Assembly: GCA_040757115.1 (NCBI GenBank)
Contig: JBFLYA010000069.1
Span: 1-18,023, forward strand
Length of the DNA: 18,023 nt
Source: a bacterium
Lineage (GTDB): Bacteria; UBA9089; CG2-30-40-21; SBAY01
Direction of reading: 5' to 3'
Shown here: positions 7,723 through 14,569 of the stretch, piece after piece
How the letters are laid out: each line of letters starts with the position of its first letter
Numbering within the stretch: position 1 is the stretch's first letter
The notes under the pieces: model-generated
Databases searched by the model: none
Told to the model about the DNA's origin: nothing
The model's input: only the letters and a program-made list of their open reading frames with translations
Translations under genes and position numbers: made by a program

Positions 7723-7878
7723 GGCAATCCCTCCTCACTTTACCTAATTATATAGAGTTCCGCAAAACTAAGAAACTGTAGTTTTTAAGCGGGTATTTAA
7801 AACCTCTATTTTTATCAATTTCCTCCAAAAATCAAAATGCAAAAAGCAAATATAAAAATTACATATCAAAATGTAAAA

Positions 7879-8053
7879 TTATCTCTTCCCTTTCAGCATT
7901 AAAATACTTGAAGCAAAGATATTACCAAATTCCTCCAACTCTTTGAGAAACACTATCCTTTGGCAACTTATCGATGAATTCTATAAGTCGCAGAGTAAAG
8001 TTATACAATCTTTTCTTGAAGTCCTTTTTGAAATTTGATTTGTAATTTTGCAT
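7879..8053 (-). pseudogene. Internally deleted four-helix-bundle (S23/IVP-type) protein gene
   Basis: From the ATG at 8053 the reverse strand reads 43 codons, including LYNFTLRLIEFIDKLPKDSV, which is the first-helix block of the four-helix-bundle family (the 23S rRNA intervening-sequence protein group). It stops at 7922. In another frame, 7938-7879 reads LEEFGNIFASSILMLKGKR, which I recognise as the usual C-terminus of these proteins. The middle, roughly 60 residues, is missing and the join is out of frame. This is therefore a gene with an internal deletion rather than a simple truncation. It lies inside element E. The family's biochemical role is not established. Confidence 0.75.
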
Positions 8054-8055
8054 TT

Positions 8056-8111
8056 TGATATTTATATTTGATATTTAATATTTGATATTTGATATTTGAT
8101 ATTTGATATTT
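8056..8111. repeat. TTTGATA heptamer tandem repeat
   Basis: Seven-base TGATATT units, exact over several copies near 8083-8110 and degenerate to the left. There are no spacers, so it is not a CRISPR array. Confidence 0.75.
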
Positions 8112-8196
8112 ATTTGTTGTCTCCCCCAAATCCTATTTTGCAGAACCTTATACCTAATTATACACTAAAAATTAATTTTGGTCAAGAAAAAAATTG

Positions 8197-8225
8197 TTGC
8201 ATTCTTTTTAAAATGATGATATAAT
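8197..8225 (+). promoter_or_regulatory. Promoter of the DUF167-ileS-dksA-like-lspA operon
   Basis: A perfect -10 box TATAAT (8220-8225) has a weak -35 TTGCAT (8197-8202) 17 bases upstream, in an AT-rich tract. The next gene's ATG is only 12 bases after the -10 box, with no Shine-Dalgarno sequence, which predicts an almost leaderless transcript. Confidence 0.6.
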
Positions 8226-8237
8226 TATTTAAATTTA

Positions 8238-8516
8238 ATGAGTGTGAATTTTAAAATCAAGGTAATCCCTAAAGCCTCGAAAAATGAGATATTGGAACTG
8301 ACAGACGGGTTATTAAAAATAAAAGTTACTGCTCCACCAGTTGAGGGAGCGGCAAATGAAGCGGTTATAAAACTATTAGCCAGAAAATTAGGCTTAAAAA
8401 AGTCACAAATTGCTATTGTTCAGGGGCAAAAATCAAAGATTAAAACGATTGAACTAAATGGAGTAAATGAAGATGAACTATCAAGATACATTGAACTTGC
8501 CAAAAACAGAGTTTAA
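8238..8516 (+). CDS. DUF167 / YggU family protein
   Basis: A 92-residue protein of the DUF167 (YggU) family, whose function is unknown. The family core is clear: KIKVIPKASKNEI at the N-terminus and LLKIKVTAPPVEGAANEAVI, then LLARKLGLKKSQIAIVQGQKS, where the APPVEGAAN and GxKSxxK parts are the usual hallmarks. It is the first gene after the promoter and starts 12 bases from the -10 box with no ribosome-binding site. Its last 44 bases overlap ileS in another frame, so the two are probably translationally coupled. Members usually neighbour cell-division or YggT/DivIVA genes; IleS as the neighbour also occurs. Confidence 0.93.
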   Translation: MSVNFKIKVIPKASKNEILELTDGLLKIKVTAPPVEGAANEAVIKLLARKLGLKKSQIAIVQGQKSKIKTIELNGVNEDELSRYIELAKNRV

Positions 8517-11253
8517 AATGAAGGCAGACTTGCCTAAAAGAGAGCCGGATATTTTAAAATCCTGGCAAGAATTAGATATCTATAATACCCTACGCCAGGA
8601 GAGAAAAGACAATCCCAAATATGTCTTACATGATGGTCCTCCTTATGCCAATGGTGACATCCACATGGGTCATGCCTTAAATAAAATATTAAAGGATATT
8701 ATCGTTAAGTATAAATCAATGAAAGGATTTAATGCCCCGTATGTGCCGGGCTGGGATTGCCACGGATTGCCGATTGAGTATAAAGTCGTTGCTGAAACAA
8801 AAGATAGTGATAAATTAACGAAAATGGAGATTCGCAAGATTTGTCGAGATTATGCCATTTATTTTGCTGGTGTGCAAAAAGAGGAATTTAAAAGACTGGG
8901 AATATTAGGGGACTGGGAAAGACCTTATTTGACATTAACCAATGACTATTCCGCCGCGGTCATTGAGGTGTTTAAAGAATTAGTCGAAAAAGGGTATATC
9001 TACAAAAGTAAGAAACCTGTCTATTGGTGTGCGACCTGTGGCACGGCTTTAGCTGAGGCTGAGGTGGAATATAAAGAGGTTTCCTCCCCTTCTATCTTTG
9101 TCAAATTCCCCATAAAACCAACGGCTAAATGGGAAGAATTTCAATCCAAAATTTTGCTTCGCAACATTCTTCGAATTCAAAATCCCTCCATACTCATCTG
9201 GACGACTACCCCCTGGACACTTCTGGCGAATGTTGCCATTGCTCTCAATCCACAATTTGAGTATTCACTTATTAAAGTAGAGGGTGAAAACTTAATTATG
9301 GCTCGGGAACTAATTGAATCAACATTAACCGCCGCAGGGAAAAAGGACTATGAAGAATTAGCCACATTCAGAGGAGATGAATTAGAGGGAATTGTTTGCC
9401 AACACCCATTTATTGAGCGTGATTCGCTGGTTATTTTAGGTTCTCATGTCACCAGGGAACAGGGCACAGGATGTGTTCATACTGCTCCAGGACATGGGTT
9501 AGACGATTATGAGGTCGGATTCAAATATAACCTGCCTGTTATTGCCCCGGTAGATAGTAATGGTAAATTTACGAATGAAGGAGATGAATTTGCTGGCTTA
9601 AATGTCTTTTCTGCTAATAAACATATCATTGAAAAAATACACTCACTTGGAAAACTCTTTCATCAAGAGACAATTACGCATTCTTATCCTCATTGTTGGA
9701 GATGTAAGCATAAAATTATTTTTCGTGCCACAGACCAATGGTTTATCCGATTAGAAAATGATGAATTACGACAAAAAACACTTAAGGCAATTGAGGATGT
9801 TACCTGGGTTCCTGCCTGGGGTGAAGAACGATTTTATAATACAGTGAATTTGCGGGCTGATTGGTGTATCTCAAGACAGCGGGCATGGGGTGTGCCAATT
9901 CCTGCTTTTTATTGCACAAATTGCCAGCAAACCCTTCTGGATTCAAATATAATTGAGATGATTAAAAATCAAATCCGAGAGCAAGGGATTGACATTTGGT
10001 TTGAGAAAGATGCAGATTCCTTTTTGCCTGAAGGAATAAAGTGTAAAGAATGTGGAGGTAACAAATTCAGAAAGGAAGAGGACATTATTGATGTCTGGTT
10101 TGAATCCGGGGTAAGCCATCGGGCGGTGCTTAAAAAGAGCCAAGAACTTACCTTCCCGGCTGACCTTTATTTAGAAGGCTCTGACCAACACCGTGGCTGG
10201 TTTCAATCCTCAATACTTACCTCAATGGCAACGGAAAAAATACCACCATACAAAGCCGTCTTAACTCACGGATTTATGTTGGATGAGGAAGGAAAGGCAA
10301 TGAGCAAATCTATGGGAAATGTTATCTCCCCATTGAATATTATTGACAAATATGGGGCGGATATTTTAAGGTTATGGGTAATCTCAGAAGATTATCGCGG
10401 GGATGTCCGATTAGGACAGGAAATACTTACCCGAATGGGTGAATCTTATCGAAAAATACGCAATACATTTAGATTTATGCTGGGAAACCTTTATGATTTT
10501 AATCCATCAAAAGATAAGATTGCATATCCAGACCTGATGCGGATTGATAAATGGGTATGCCATCAATTGACATTGCTAATTCAGAAGGTAACAGATGCCT
10601 ATGAGAAATTTGAATTTCATCTCATCTATCATTTGATACTTAATTTCTGCTCAAGTTTCCTGAGTGCGTTATATTTGGATATACTTAAAGATAGGCTTTA
10701 TACCCTTGCCGCAGACTCAAAAAAAAGAAGATCAGCCCAAACCGTGATGTATGAAATTACTACTTCGTTGACTAAACTGTTGGCGCCTGTTTTAAGTTTT
10801 ACCTCAGAAGAAATATGGCAAAATTTGATTATTGAAGATAAAAAAACAAGTGTGCATTTAACCCTGTTTCCAACACCAAATTTAAAATATTTAGATGAAA
10901 CTACCGCAGAACAATGGGAGGAAATTCTGGATGTCCGAGAGAAGGTCAGTAAGGCATTGGAAGAGGCAAGAGCCAGTGGCTTAATTGGCTCATCATTAGA
11001 GGCACAGGTAATTTTGACTTATCCCCCTGAAAAGGAAAATCTACTTAGAGAATACGAAGATGAATTAAGATTTGTCTTTATTGTCTCTTATGTCGAGTTG
11101 ATAAAAGGGGAGGAACTAAAAGTCGAGGTAAAAAGGGCTAAAGGGAGTAAATGCAGTCGTTGTTGGAATTACAGCGAGGCAGTTGGAAGTTTTACCCCAC
11201 ATCCAACTCTTTGTGAACGATGTATTAAAGTGGTCTCGCATGGTAACTGGTAA
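8473..11253 (+). CDS. ileS: Isoleucyl-tRNA synthetase
   Basis: Class I aminoacyl-tRNA synthetase that charges tRNA-Ile and edits valine. N-terminus MNYQDTLNLPKTEFKMKADL is typical of bacterial IleS. HIGH motif is HMGH (64-67, within PPYANGDIHMGHAL), the editing domain follows (WTTTPWTL and GTGCVHTAPGHG), and the KMSKS motif is GKAMSKS (about 607-613). A C-terminal zinc finger CSRCW...LCERC (C894, C897, C914, C917) is present. The length of 926 residues is normal and nothing is broken. I choose the ATG at 8473; the one at 8467 is too close to GGAG (8460-8463). The final residues HGNW and the stop codon are encoded by the start of a palindromic repeat (11241-11334), so the C-terminal tail has been reshaped by it. 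Confidence 0.98.
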   Translation: MNYQDTLNLPKTEFKMKADLPKREPDILKSWQELDIYNTLRQERKDNPKYVLHDGPPYANGDIHMGHALNKILKDIIVKYKSMKGFNAPYVPGWDCHGLPIEYKVVAETKDSDKLTKMEIRKICRDYAIYFAGVQKEEFKRLGILGDWERPYLTLTNDYSAAVIEVFKELVEKGYIYKSKKPVYWCATCGTALAEAEVEYKEVSSPSIFVKFPIKPTAKWEEFQSKILLRNILRIQNPSILIWTTTPWTLLANVAIALNPQFEYSLIKVEGENLIMARELIESTLTAAGKKDYEELATFRGDELEGIVCQHPFIERDSLVILGSHVTREQGTGCVHTAPGHGLDDYEVGFKYNLPVIAPVDSNGKFTNEGDEFAGLNVFSANKHIIEKIHSLGKLFHQETITHSYPHCWRCKHKIIFRATDQWFIRLENDELRQKTLKAIEDVTWVPAWGEERFYNTVNLRADWCISRQRAWGVPIPAFYCTNCQQTLLDSNIIEMIKNQIREQGIDIWFEKDADSFLPEGIKCKECGGNKFRKEEDIIDVWFESGVSHRAVLKKSQELTFPADLYLEGSDQHRGWFQSSILTSMATEKIPPYKAVLTHGFMLDEEGKAMSKSMGNVISPLNIIDKYGADILRLWVISEDYRGDVRLGQEILTRMGESYRKIRNTFRFMLGNLYDFNPSKDKIAYPDLMRIDKWVCHQLTLLIQKVTDAYEKFEFHLIYHLILNFCSSFLSALYLDILKDRLYTLAADSKKRRSAQTVMYEITTSLTKLLAPVLSFTSEEIWQNLIIEDKKTSVHLTLFPTPNLKYLDETTAEQWEEILDVREKVSKALEEARASGLIGSSLEAQVILTYPPEKENLLREYEDELRFVFIVSYVELIKGEELKVEVKRAKGSKCSRCWNYSEAVGSFTPHPTLCERCIKVVSHGNW

Positions 11254-11334
11254 TTGGTAATTGGTGAATGGTAATTAGTTACCAATTAACCGATTACCAG
11301 TTACCAATTACCATTTACCATTTACCAGTTACCA
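11241..11334. repeat. Element F: palindrome of TGGTAACTGGTAA words at the ileS 3' end
   Basis: TGGTAACTGGTAA (11241-11253) is matched exactly by TTACCAGTTACCA (11322-11334), with repeated GGTAATTGG/CCAATTACC words between, so the whole 94 bases can fold. It includes the last ileS codons and stop, and ends about 24 bases before the next start codon. A similar GGTAAATGGTAACTGG run lies at 6619-6636. Confidence 0.8.
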
Positions 11335-11358
11335 AAAGTAAGGAGGAAGATTAGCACA

Positions 11359-11736
11359 ATGGAAAAAGAAAAATTAGAACAATACAAAACCAAATTATTC
11401 GAATTACGAGAGATTCATCAAAAAGAAAAAGAATTTGTGGAGGAGGGATATTTACGGAATTCCCAACGCGATGCCTCTGGAGATTTATCTGCTTACTCAA
11501 TTCATATGGCAGATGTTGCCGCTGATAGCTATGAACGCGATAAAGATGCCGGATTAGCCAATAATCTGAACAACATCTTATATGAAATTAATGAGGCACT
11601 TTACCGGGTAGAAAAAGGCGAATATGGAATATGTGAATCTTGCCATCGCCCAATTAATGAAGAACGTCTCCAGGCTATGCCCTATGCCCGATTGTGCATT
11701 GAGTGTAAAAAGAGGGGAGAGAAGAAAGAAGATTAA
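11359..11736 (+). CDS. TraR/DksA family C4 zinc-finger protein
   Basis: A 125-residue protein with a long N-terminal helical region (about 1-85) and a C-terminal zinc finger, CESC (92-95) and CIEC (113-116), with HRPINEERLQAMPYARL between. This is the DksA/TraR zinc-finger signature, with all four Cys present. DksA binds RNA polymerase in the secondary channel and works with ppGpp. The DxxDxA tip motif of E. coli DksA is not obvious, although acidic residues near 60 (YERDKDAG) sit in a similar place, so I do not assign dksA itself; some relatives are general stress or YteA-type proteins. AAGGAGGAAG lies upstream of the ATG. It is placed between ileS and lspA, a common arrangement in diverse bacteria. 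Confidence 0.9.
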   Translation: MEKEKLEQYKTKLFELREIHQKEKEFVEEGYLRNSQRDASGDLSAYSIHMADVAADSYERDKDAGLANNLNNILYEINEALYRVEKGEYGICESCHRPINEERLQAMPYARLCIECKKRGEKKED

Positions 11737-11737
11737 A

Positions 11738-11767
11738 AGACAGGGGTCAGAAATCTGACCTCTGTCT
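11738..11767. repeat. AGACAGGGGTCAG hairpin between dksA-like and lspA genes
   Basis: AGACAGGGGTCAGA (11738-11751) and TCTGACCTCTGTCT (11754-11767) pair over 13-14 bases, with one G-T pair. It directly follows the zinc-finger gene's stop. No T-run follows, so it may act as an RNA processing or attenuation hairpin rather than a terminator; the GGAGG of lspA lies nine bases further on. Confidence 0.65.
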
Positions 11768-11784
11768 TCTGTAATGGAGGTAAA

Positions 11785-12249
11785 ATATTAAAAAGATTGA
11801 AAAAGAACTGTGCCACTATTCTAATTGCCACTATTGTTTTAATATTAGATAGGATAACTAAATTCATCGTTCAACAAACTATGTCTGAAGGAGAAACTAT
11901 CCCTATCTGGCAGGATATATTTTCTTTATCTTATATACAAAATGAAGGCATAGCCTTTGGCTTTCTGGCTGATTATGGACAATTGTTGGTCGTTACAACC
12001 ACGCTGATTATCGGGATAATTGTATTCTTACTATTCAGGCTTAAATCTATAAATTATTGGACAGCAGATGCCTTTGGATTGGTTTTAGGTGGTGCTATGG
12101 GGAATTTATGGGATAGGCTCTCAGTCGGCGGTGTAATTGACTTCATAGATATTGGATATAAAGATTATCGCTGGCCAGCATTTAATTTAGCCGATGCAAG
12201 TATTTGTATTGGGGTTTTTATGTTATTATTAACCAAGAAAGAGAAATAG
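11785..12249 (+). CDS. lspA: Lipoprotein signal peptidase (signal peptidase II)
   Basis: Membrane aspartyl protease that removes signal peptides from lipoproteins after Lgt has lipidated them. Four hydrophobic helices are visible. Family motifs are all there: LDRITK, NEGIAFGF (N-x-G-x-A-F), GGAMGNLWDRL with the first catalytic Asp, GGVIDFIDI with the second, and FNLADASI. The start is unusual: GGAGG is at 11776-11780, while the first standard start codon, TTG at 11797, is 16 bases away. In-frame ATA (11785) or TTA (11788) lies four or seven bases from GGAGG. I use ATA 11785 (residues ILKRLKKN...); TTG 11797 gives 150 residues. In many bacteria lspA is next to lgt; here the defence island lies between them. 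Confidence 0.9.
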   Translation: MLKRLKKNCATILIATIVLILDRITKFIVQQTMSEGETIPIWQDIFSLSYIQNEGIAFGFLADYGQLLVVTTTLIIGIIVFLLFRLKSINYWTADAFGLVLGGAMGNLWDRLSVGGVIDFIDIGYKDYRWPAFNLADASICIGVFMLLLTKKEK

Positions 12250-12255
12250 AAATAA

Positions 12256-12415
12256 TTCCACCTGTGCGATTAGACTAATTCATCGCAGAGACGCAAAGGA
12301 AAAATAAATGTAAAATGTAAAATAGGAAATGAAAAATGGGAAATTTTAGTCCTTCGCAAGACTCATTACCTTTCAGTTATACATTTTCATTTTACATTTA
12401 ACCGCACAGGTGGAA
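12256..12415. mobile_element. Element G: palindromic element with TTCCACCTGTGCG termini
   Basis: TTCCACCTGTGCGATT (12256-12271) and AACCGCACAGGTGGAA (12400-12415) are inverted repeats with one mismatch. Nested inside, 'aaatgtaaaatgtaaaat' (12305-12323) pairs imperfectly with 'attttcattttacattta' (12383-12400). No protein is seen. It separates lspA from the island. I see no flanking duplication. Confidence 0.7.
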
Positions 12416-12429
12416 ACACTTCGTCTATC

Positions 12430-12500
12430 ATGCCAAATTGGGAGTATAGAGGAACAAGTTCGTTTATAAACAAGTTAGATGAAATTGCTGCCCTGAAATA
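12430..12500 (+). other. Possible C-terminal remnant of a lost protein just upstream of the island
   Basis: An open frame reads MPNWEYRGTSSFINKLDEIAALK and stops at 12498-12500, directly before the ribosome-binding site of the TIR-like gene; it stays open leftward into element G. The residues look protein-like, but 23-27 codons can be chance. If real, it would be the tail of an earlier gene in the operon cut by element G. Confidence 0.25.
12474..12483. repeat. Left boundary inverted repeat of the defence island (GTTAGATGAA)
   Basis: GTTAGATGAA is an exact inverse of TTCATCTAAC at 16433-16442, about 20 bases after the last island gene. GTTAGAT fits the integron core-site consensus GTTRRRY. 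The left copy is 33 bases before the first island gene. Confidence 0.5.
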
Positions 12501-12515
12501 AGGAGAAATTAAAAA

Positions 12516-12923
12516 ATGGCTAAAAGAAGAATATTTATTAGTTTTGATCATGATGATACTTCACAAGTCTTGGGTTTTATGGGGTTGCGAAATATAATTG
12601 ACAATTTTGATTTTTATAATCACAAACTTGATAGAAGAATAAATAGTCGCGATAAGGACTATGTCTGTAGAGTTATTAGAGATGAGTATATTAAGCCAGC
12701 ATCAGTAACAGTTGTTCTTATTGGTAACAATACTGCTAATAGTCCATGGGTGAAATGGGAAATCGAAGAAAGTAAACGACAGGACAAAGGTATCTTAGGA
12801 ATTTATTTAAAGGATAGCCGAGGCAATGTCCCGGTTGGTATTCCTTCAAATGCTGTTGGTAGCTGGCAACCTGATAAATTTGCAGATTGGATTGAATGGG
12901 CATATCAACAATCAAGGAAATAG
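12516..12923 (+). CDS. TIR-like domain protein (DUF1863/ThsB type), candidate immune sensor
   Basis: A 135-residue, single-domain protein. The N-terminal strand RRIFISFDHDD with GF close after it, then a VTVVLIGNNTANSPWVKWEIEES core, is the MTH538/DUF1863 TIR-like fold, the type seen in Thoeris ThsB. W78-V79-x-x-E82-I83 lines up by eye with the WVHKEI of SARM1, whose Glu is the NAD-cleaving residue, so E82 is the likely catalytic residue. In Thoeris, ThsB senses phage and makes a cyclic ADP-ribose isomer that activates the ThsA effector. No ThsA (SIR2-SLOG or macro-domain) gene is present; the next gene, two bases on, is a membrane protein that could be the effector. GGAG lies ahead of the ATG at suitable spacing. 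The role in defence is inferred from family and neighbours. Confidence 0.8.
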   Translation: MAKRRIFISFDHDDTSQVLGFMGLRNIIDNFDFYNHKLDRRINSRDKDYVCRVIRDEYIKPASVTVVLIGNNTANSPWVKWEIEESKRQDKGILGIYLKDSRGNVPVGIPSNAVGSWQPDKFADWIEWAYQQSRK

Positions 12924-12925
12924 AG

Positions 12926-13648
12926 ATGATTGAAGAATATTCATTCCTCCTGAGTTTTATCTTAAAAATTATCAAAAAGCTCGTGGAATATACCACATTA
13001 TTTACATTTTGGGACGGCATTTTACTCACTGCTATAATAGTTGTGATAATATATTTAGTTACACAGCATAAAAAATATAGAGTTAAATCAGCAACTATAA
13101 ATATACCCTTTTCACTTGGCAATATCACCTACGAACTAACAGAAGAAGATAGAATTGTTGCGTGGAAATTATATATTCAACTAAAGACACGCAAAGCAGC
13201 TCTTATCTTTGATGAAGATTATGATGTTGTTGCGGATGTATATGATTCCCTTTATGAGATTTTCCCGATTGCAAGAGATCTTCTTATGGGTCTTCCTTTA
13301 GATGAGATTCAGAGAAAGCCTAATATAGCAGATTTGGTTCTTCGAGTTCAAAATGATGGCATCCGACCTCATCTGACAAAATGGCAATCTGATTTTCGTA
13401 GATGGTGGGCCAAGGCAATAGAATACCCCGGTAACAAAGATAGTAGACCCCAGGATATTCAAAAGAATTATCCAAAATACGAAGAACTAATCAAAGAATT
13501 AAAGGAAATGAATTTGGAACTTAACAAATACGCTGAAAAGTTACTATTCATTGCTCAAACATCCGCACAGGCAAGACGAAAAATGAAAAAGCCTATACCA
13601 ATACAACCATCTGGTGGCAAAGAGAGACGAAACAATTATGAAGAATAG
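12926..13648 (+). CDS. Membrane protein of unknown family paired with the TIR-like gene, candidate effector
   Basis: A 240-residue protein I cannot assign to a named family. Residues about 5-28 are amphipathic or hydrophobic (FLLSFILKIIKKLVEYTTLF), followed by one clear membrane helix (about 33-49, ILLTAIIVVIIYLV). The rest is soluble and mostly helical, including IQLKTRKAALIFDEDYDVVA, VYDSLYEIFPIARDLLMGLP and RPHLTKWQSDFRRWW blocks. The last 30 residues are basic and rich in Lys, Arg and Pro. I recall similar membrane-anchored proteins beside TIR-like genes, but not a name. The start at 12926 has AAGGAA upstream and lies two bases after the TIR gene's stop, so the pair is translationally coupled; an ATG at 12896 overlaps the TIR gene and is less likely. 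Neither a macro domain nor SIR2 is visible. Membrane disruption is a guess. Confidence 0.75.
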   Translation: MIEEYSFLLSFILKIIKKLVEYTTLFTFWDGILLTAIIVVIIYLVTQHKKYRVKSATINIPFSLGNITYELTEEDRIVAWKLYIQLKTRKAALIFDEDYDVVADVYDSLYEIFPIARDLLMGLPLDEIQRKPNIADLVLRVQNDGIRPHLTKWQSDFRRWWAKAIEYPGNKDSRPQDIQKNYPKYEELIKELKEMNLELNKYAEKLLFIAQTSAQARRKMKKPIPIQPSGGKERRNNYEE

Positions 13649-13699
13649 AAAGTATGAACAAAACGAATATGCTCATCTAAGTAATAAAGGAATAGAGTA

Positions 13700-14569
13700 A
13701 TGTATAAAGCATCTGATGTTTTCAGTGATACAGATAGAATCTTTTGTGCTGAACAACCTGCAAAATATGAAACAAGAAAACTTATACCTTTTTATTACAA
13801 TTCTGAGAAGAAGATTAAACTTTTTAATGGGGATGCATTACATCTTCTCAAGAAAATACCTGATAGTTGCATTGATATGATTTTTGCTGACCCACCTTAT
13901 TTTGGAAATCAATCAGGATTGATTATTAAGCGTACTGACGGACATGCAGAAACCTTTGATACTCAAAAGGCGAAATTTGCTTACTCAAAATCGCTTCAAT
14001 ATCAGTTTGAGTTTCATTACACCTGGTTGAAAGAGGCTCAAAGAGTCTTAAAAGATGGTTCTACCATCTGGATAACAGGTACATATCATAGCATTGGAGT
14101 AGTAAATGTTGTCCTTCAGGATTTGGGGTTCAAGATTCTCAATGATATAATCATTCATAAAATAAATGCTCCCCCTAATTTTAAGGGGTCATGTTTCAGA
14201 GCAGTTACTGAAACTATGCTTTGGGCTAAAAAAAATTTTAAAGGTAAAACTAAATTTAACTACTGGACAATGAAACAATTGAATGGCGGGGTTCAGATGA
14301 AAAATCTTTGGGAATATTGGGCAGAGAAGAATCCATTTAGACACCCCGCTACTAAACAACCAATTATTTTAGAATATGCAATATTGGCAGGTTCTCACGA
14401 AGGAGATTTGATTCTTGACCCATTTGCTGGTTCAGGAACTACTGGTTTTGTGGCTCAAGGACTAAACCGAAAATGTGTTATGATAGAGATAGACCGTAAT
14501 TATTGTCAGCTTATCAAAAGCAGGATAGAGGGAAAATATGGACAATTCAAAAGAAAAACAAAAAATTAA
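13700..14569 (+). CDS. Beta-class DNA methyltransferase (DpnA-like) of the EcoRV-like system
   Basis: Transfers a methyl group from S-adenosylmethionine to a base in DNA, probably adenine N6. Motif IV ADPPYFGN (D64-P-P-Y67) comes before motif I, LDPFAGSGTTG (240-250); this order defines the beta class. The layout recalls DpnA (M2.DpnII): SCIDMIFADPPY, then WLKEAQRVLKDGSTIWITGTYH, then NAPPNFKGSCFRAVTETMLWAKK. DpnA can methylate single-stranded DNA, which helps incoming plasmids survive; whether this enzyme does is unknown. The 30-residue N-terminal extension is not typical and may be specificity-related. It has 289 residues and starts 51 bases after the membrane-protein gene. Its 3' end overlaps the endonuclease gene by 32 bases. 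Confidence 0.9.
   Translation: MYKASDVFSDTDRIFCAEQPAKYETRKLIPFYYNSEKKIKLFNGDALHLLKKIPDSCIDMIFADPPYFGNQSGLIIKRTDGHAETFDTQKAKFAYSKSLQYQFEFHYTWLKEAQRVLKDGSTIWITGTYHSIGVVNVVLQDLGFKILNDIIIHKINAPPNFKGSCFRAVTETMLWAKKNFKGKTKFNYWTMKQLNGGVQMKNLWEYWAEKNPFRHPATKQPIILEYAILAGSHEGDLILDPFAGSGTTGFVAQGLNRKCVMIEIDRNYCQLIKSRIEGKYGQFKRKTKN

Larger units (their letters stand above)
7741..8162. mobile_element. Element E: insertion with 12-bp direct repeats, terminal inverted repeats and a four-helix-bundle relic
   Basis: TACCTAATTATA occurs at 7741-7752 and again at 8151-8162. Just inside, TAGAGTTCCGCAAAAC (7753-7768) and the complement of 8135-8150 (TAAGGTTCTGCAAAAT) agree at 12 of 16 bases. The interior is AT-rich, with TTTGATATT tandem units (about 8056-8111) and a degraded four-helix-bundle gene on the reverse strand. 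No transposase is seen. The direct repeats plus inverted ends fit a non-autonomous mobile element with a target duplication. It lies between the divergent ecfT and the ileS operon. Confidence 0.7.

Noticed and set aside
8056-8111. Repeated TGATATT units as a CRISPR array
   Set aside because: Units are seven bases with no spacers and there are no cas genes in the window.
7879-8162. Diversity-generating retroelement, because four-helix-bundle proteins resemble Avd
   Set aside because: No reverse transcriptase, template or variable repeat is visible near either four-helix-bundle sequence.
12416-12480. attI site left of the island, from AAACAAGTTAGAT resembling the end of attI1
   Set aside because: Only the last dozen bases resemble attI1, and no integrase gene or second core site is present.
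12736-13128. Reverse-strand reading frame of 130 codons across the TIR and membrane-protein genes
   Set aside because: It lies opposite two well-supported coupled genes and has no recognisable product.
12516-13648. Canonical type I or II Thoeris system
   Set aside because: No SIR2-SLOG ThsA and no macro domain can be seen in the partner, so only 'Thoeris-like' is justified.
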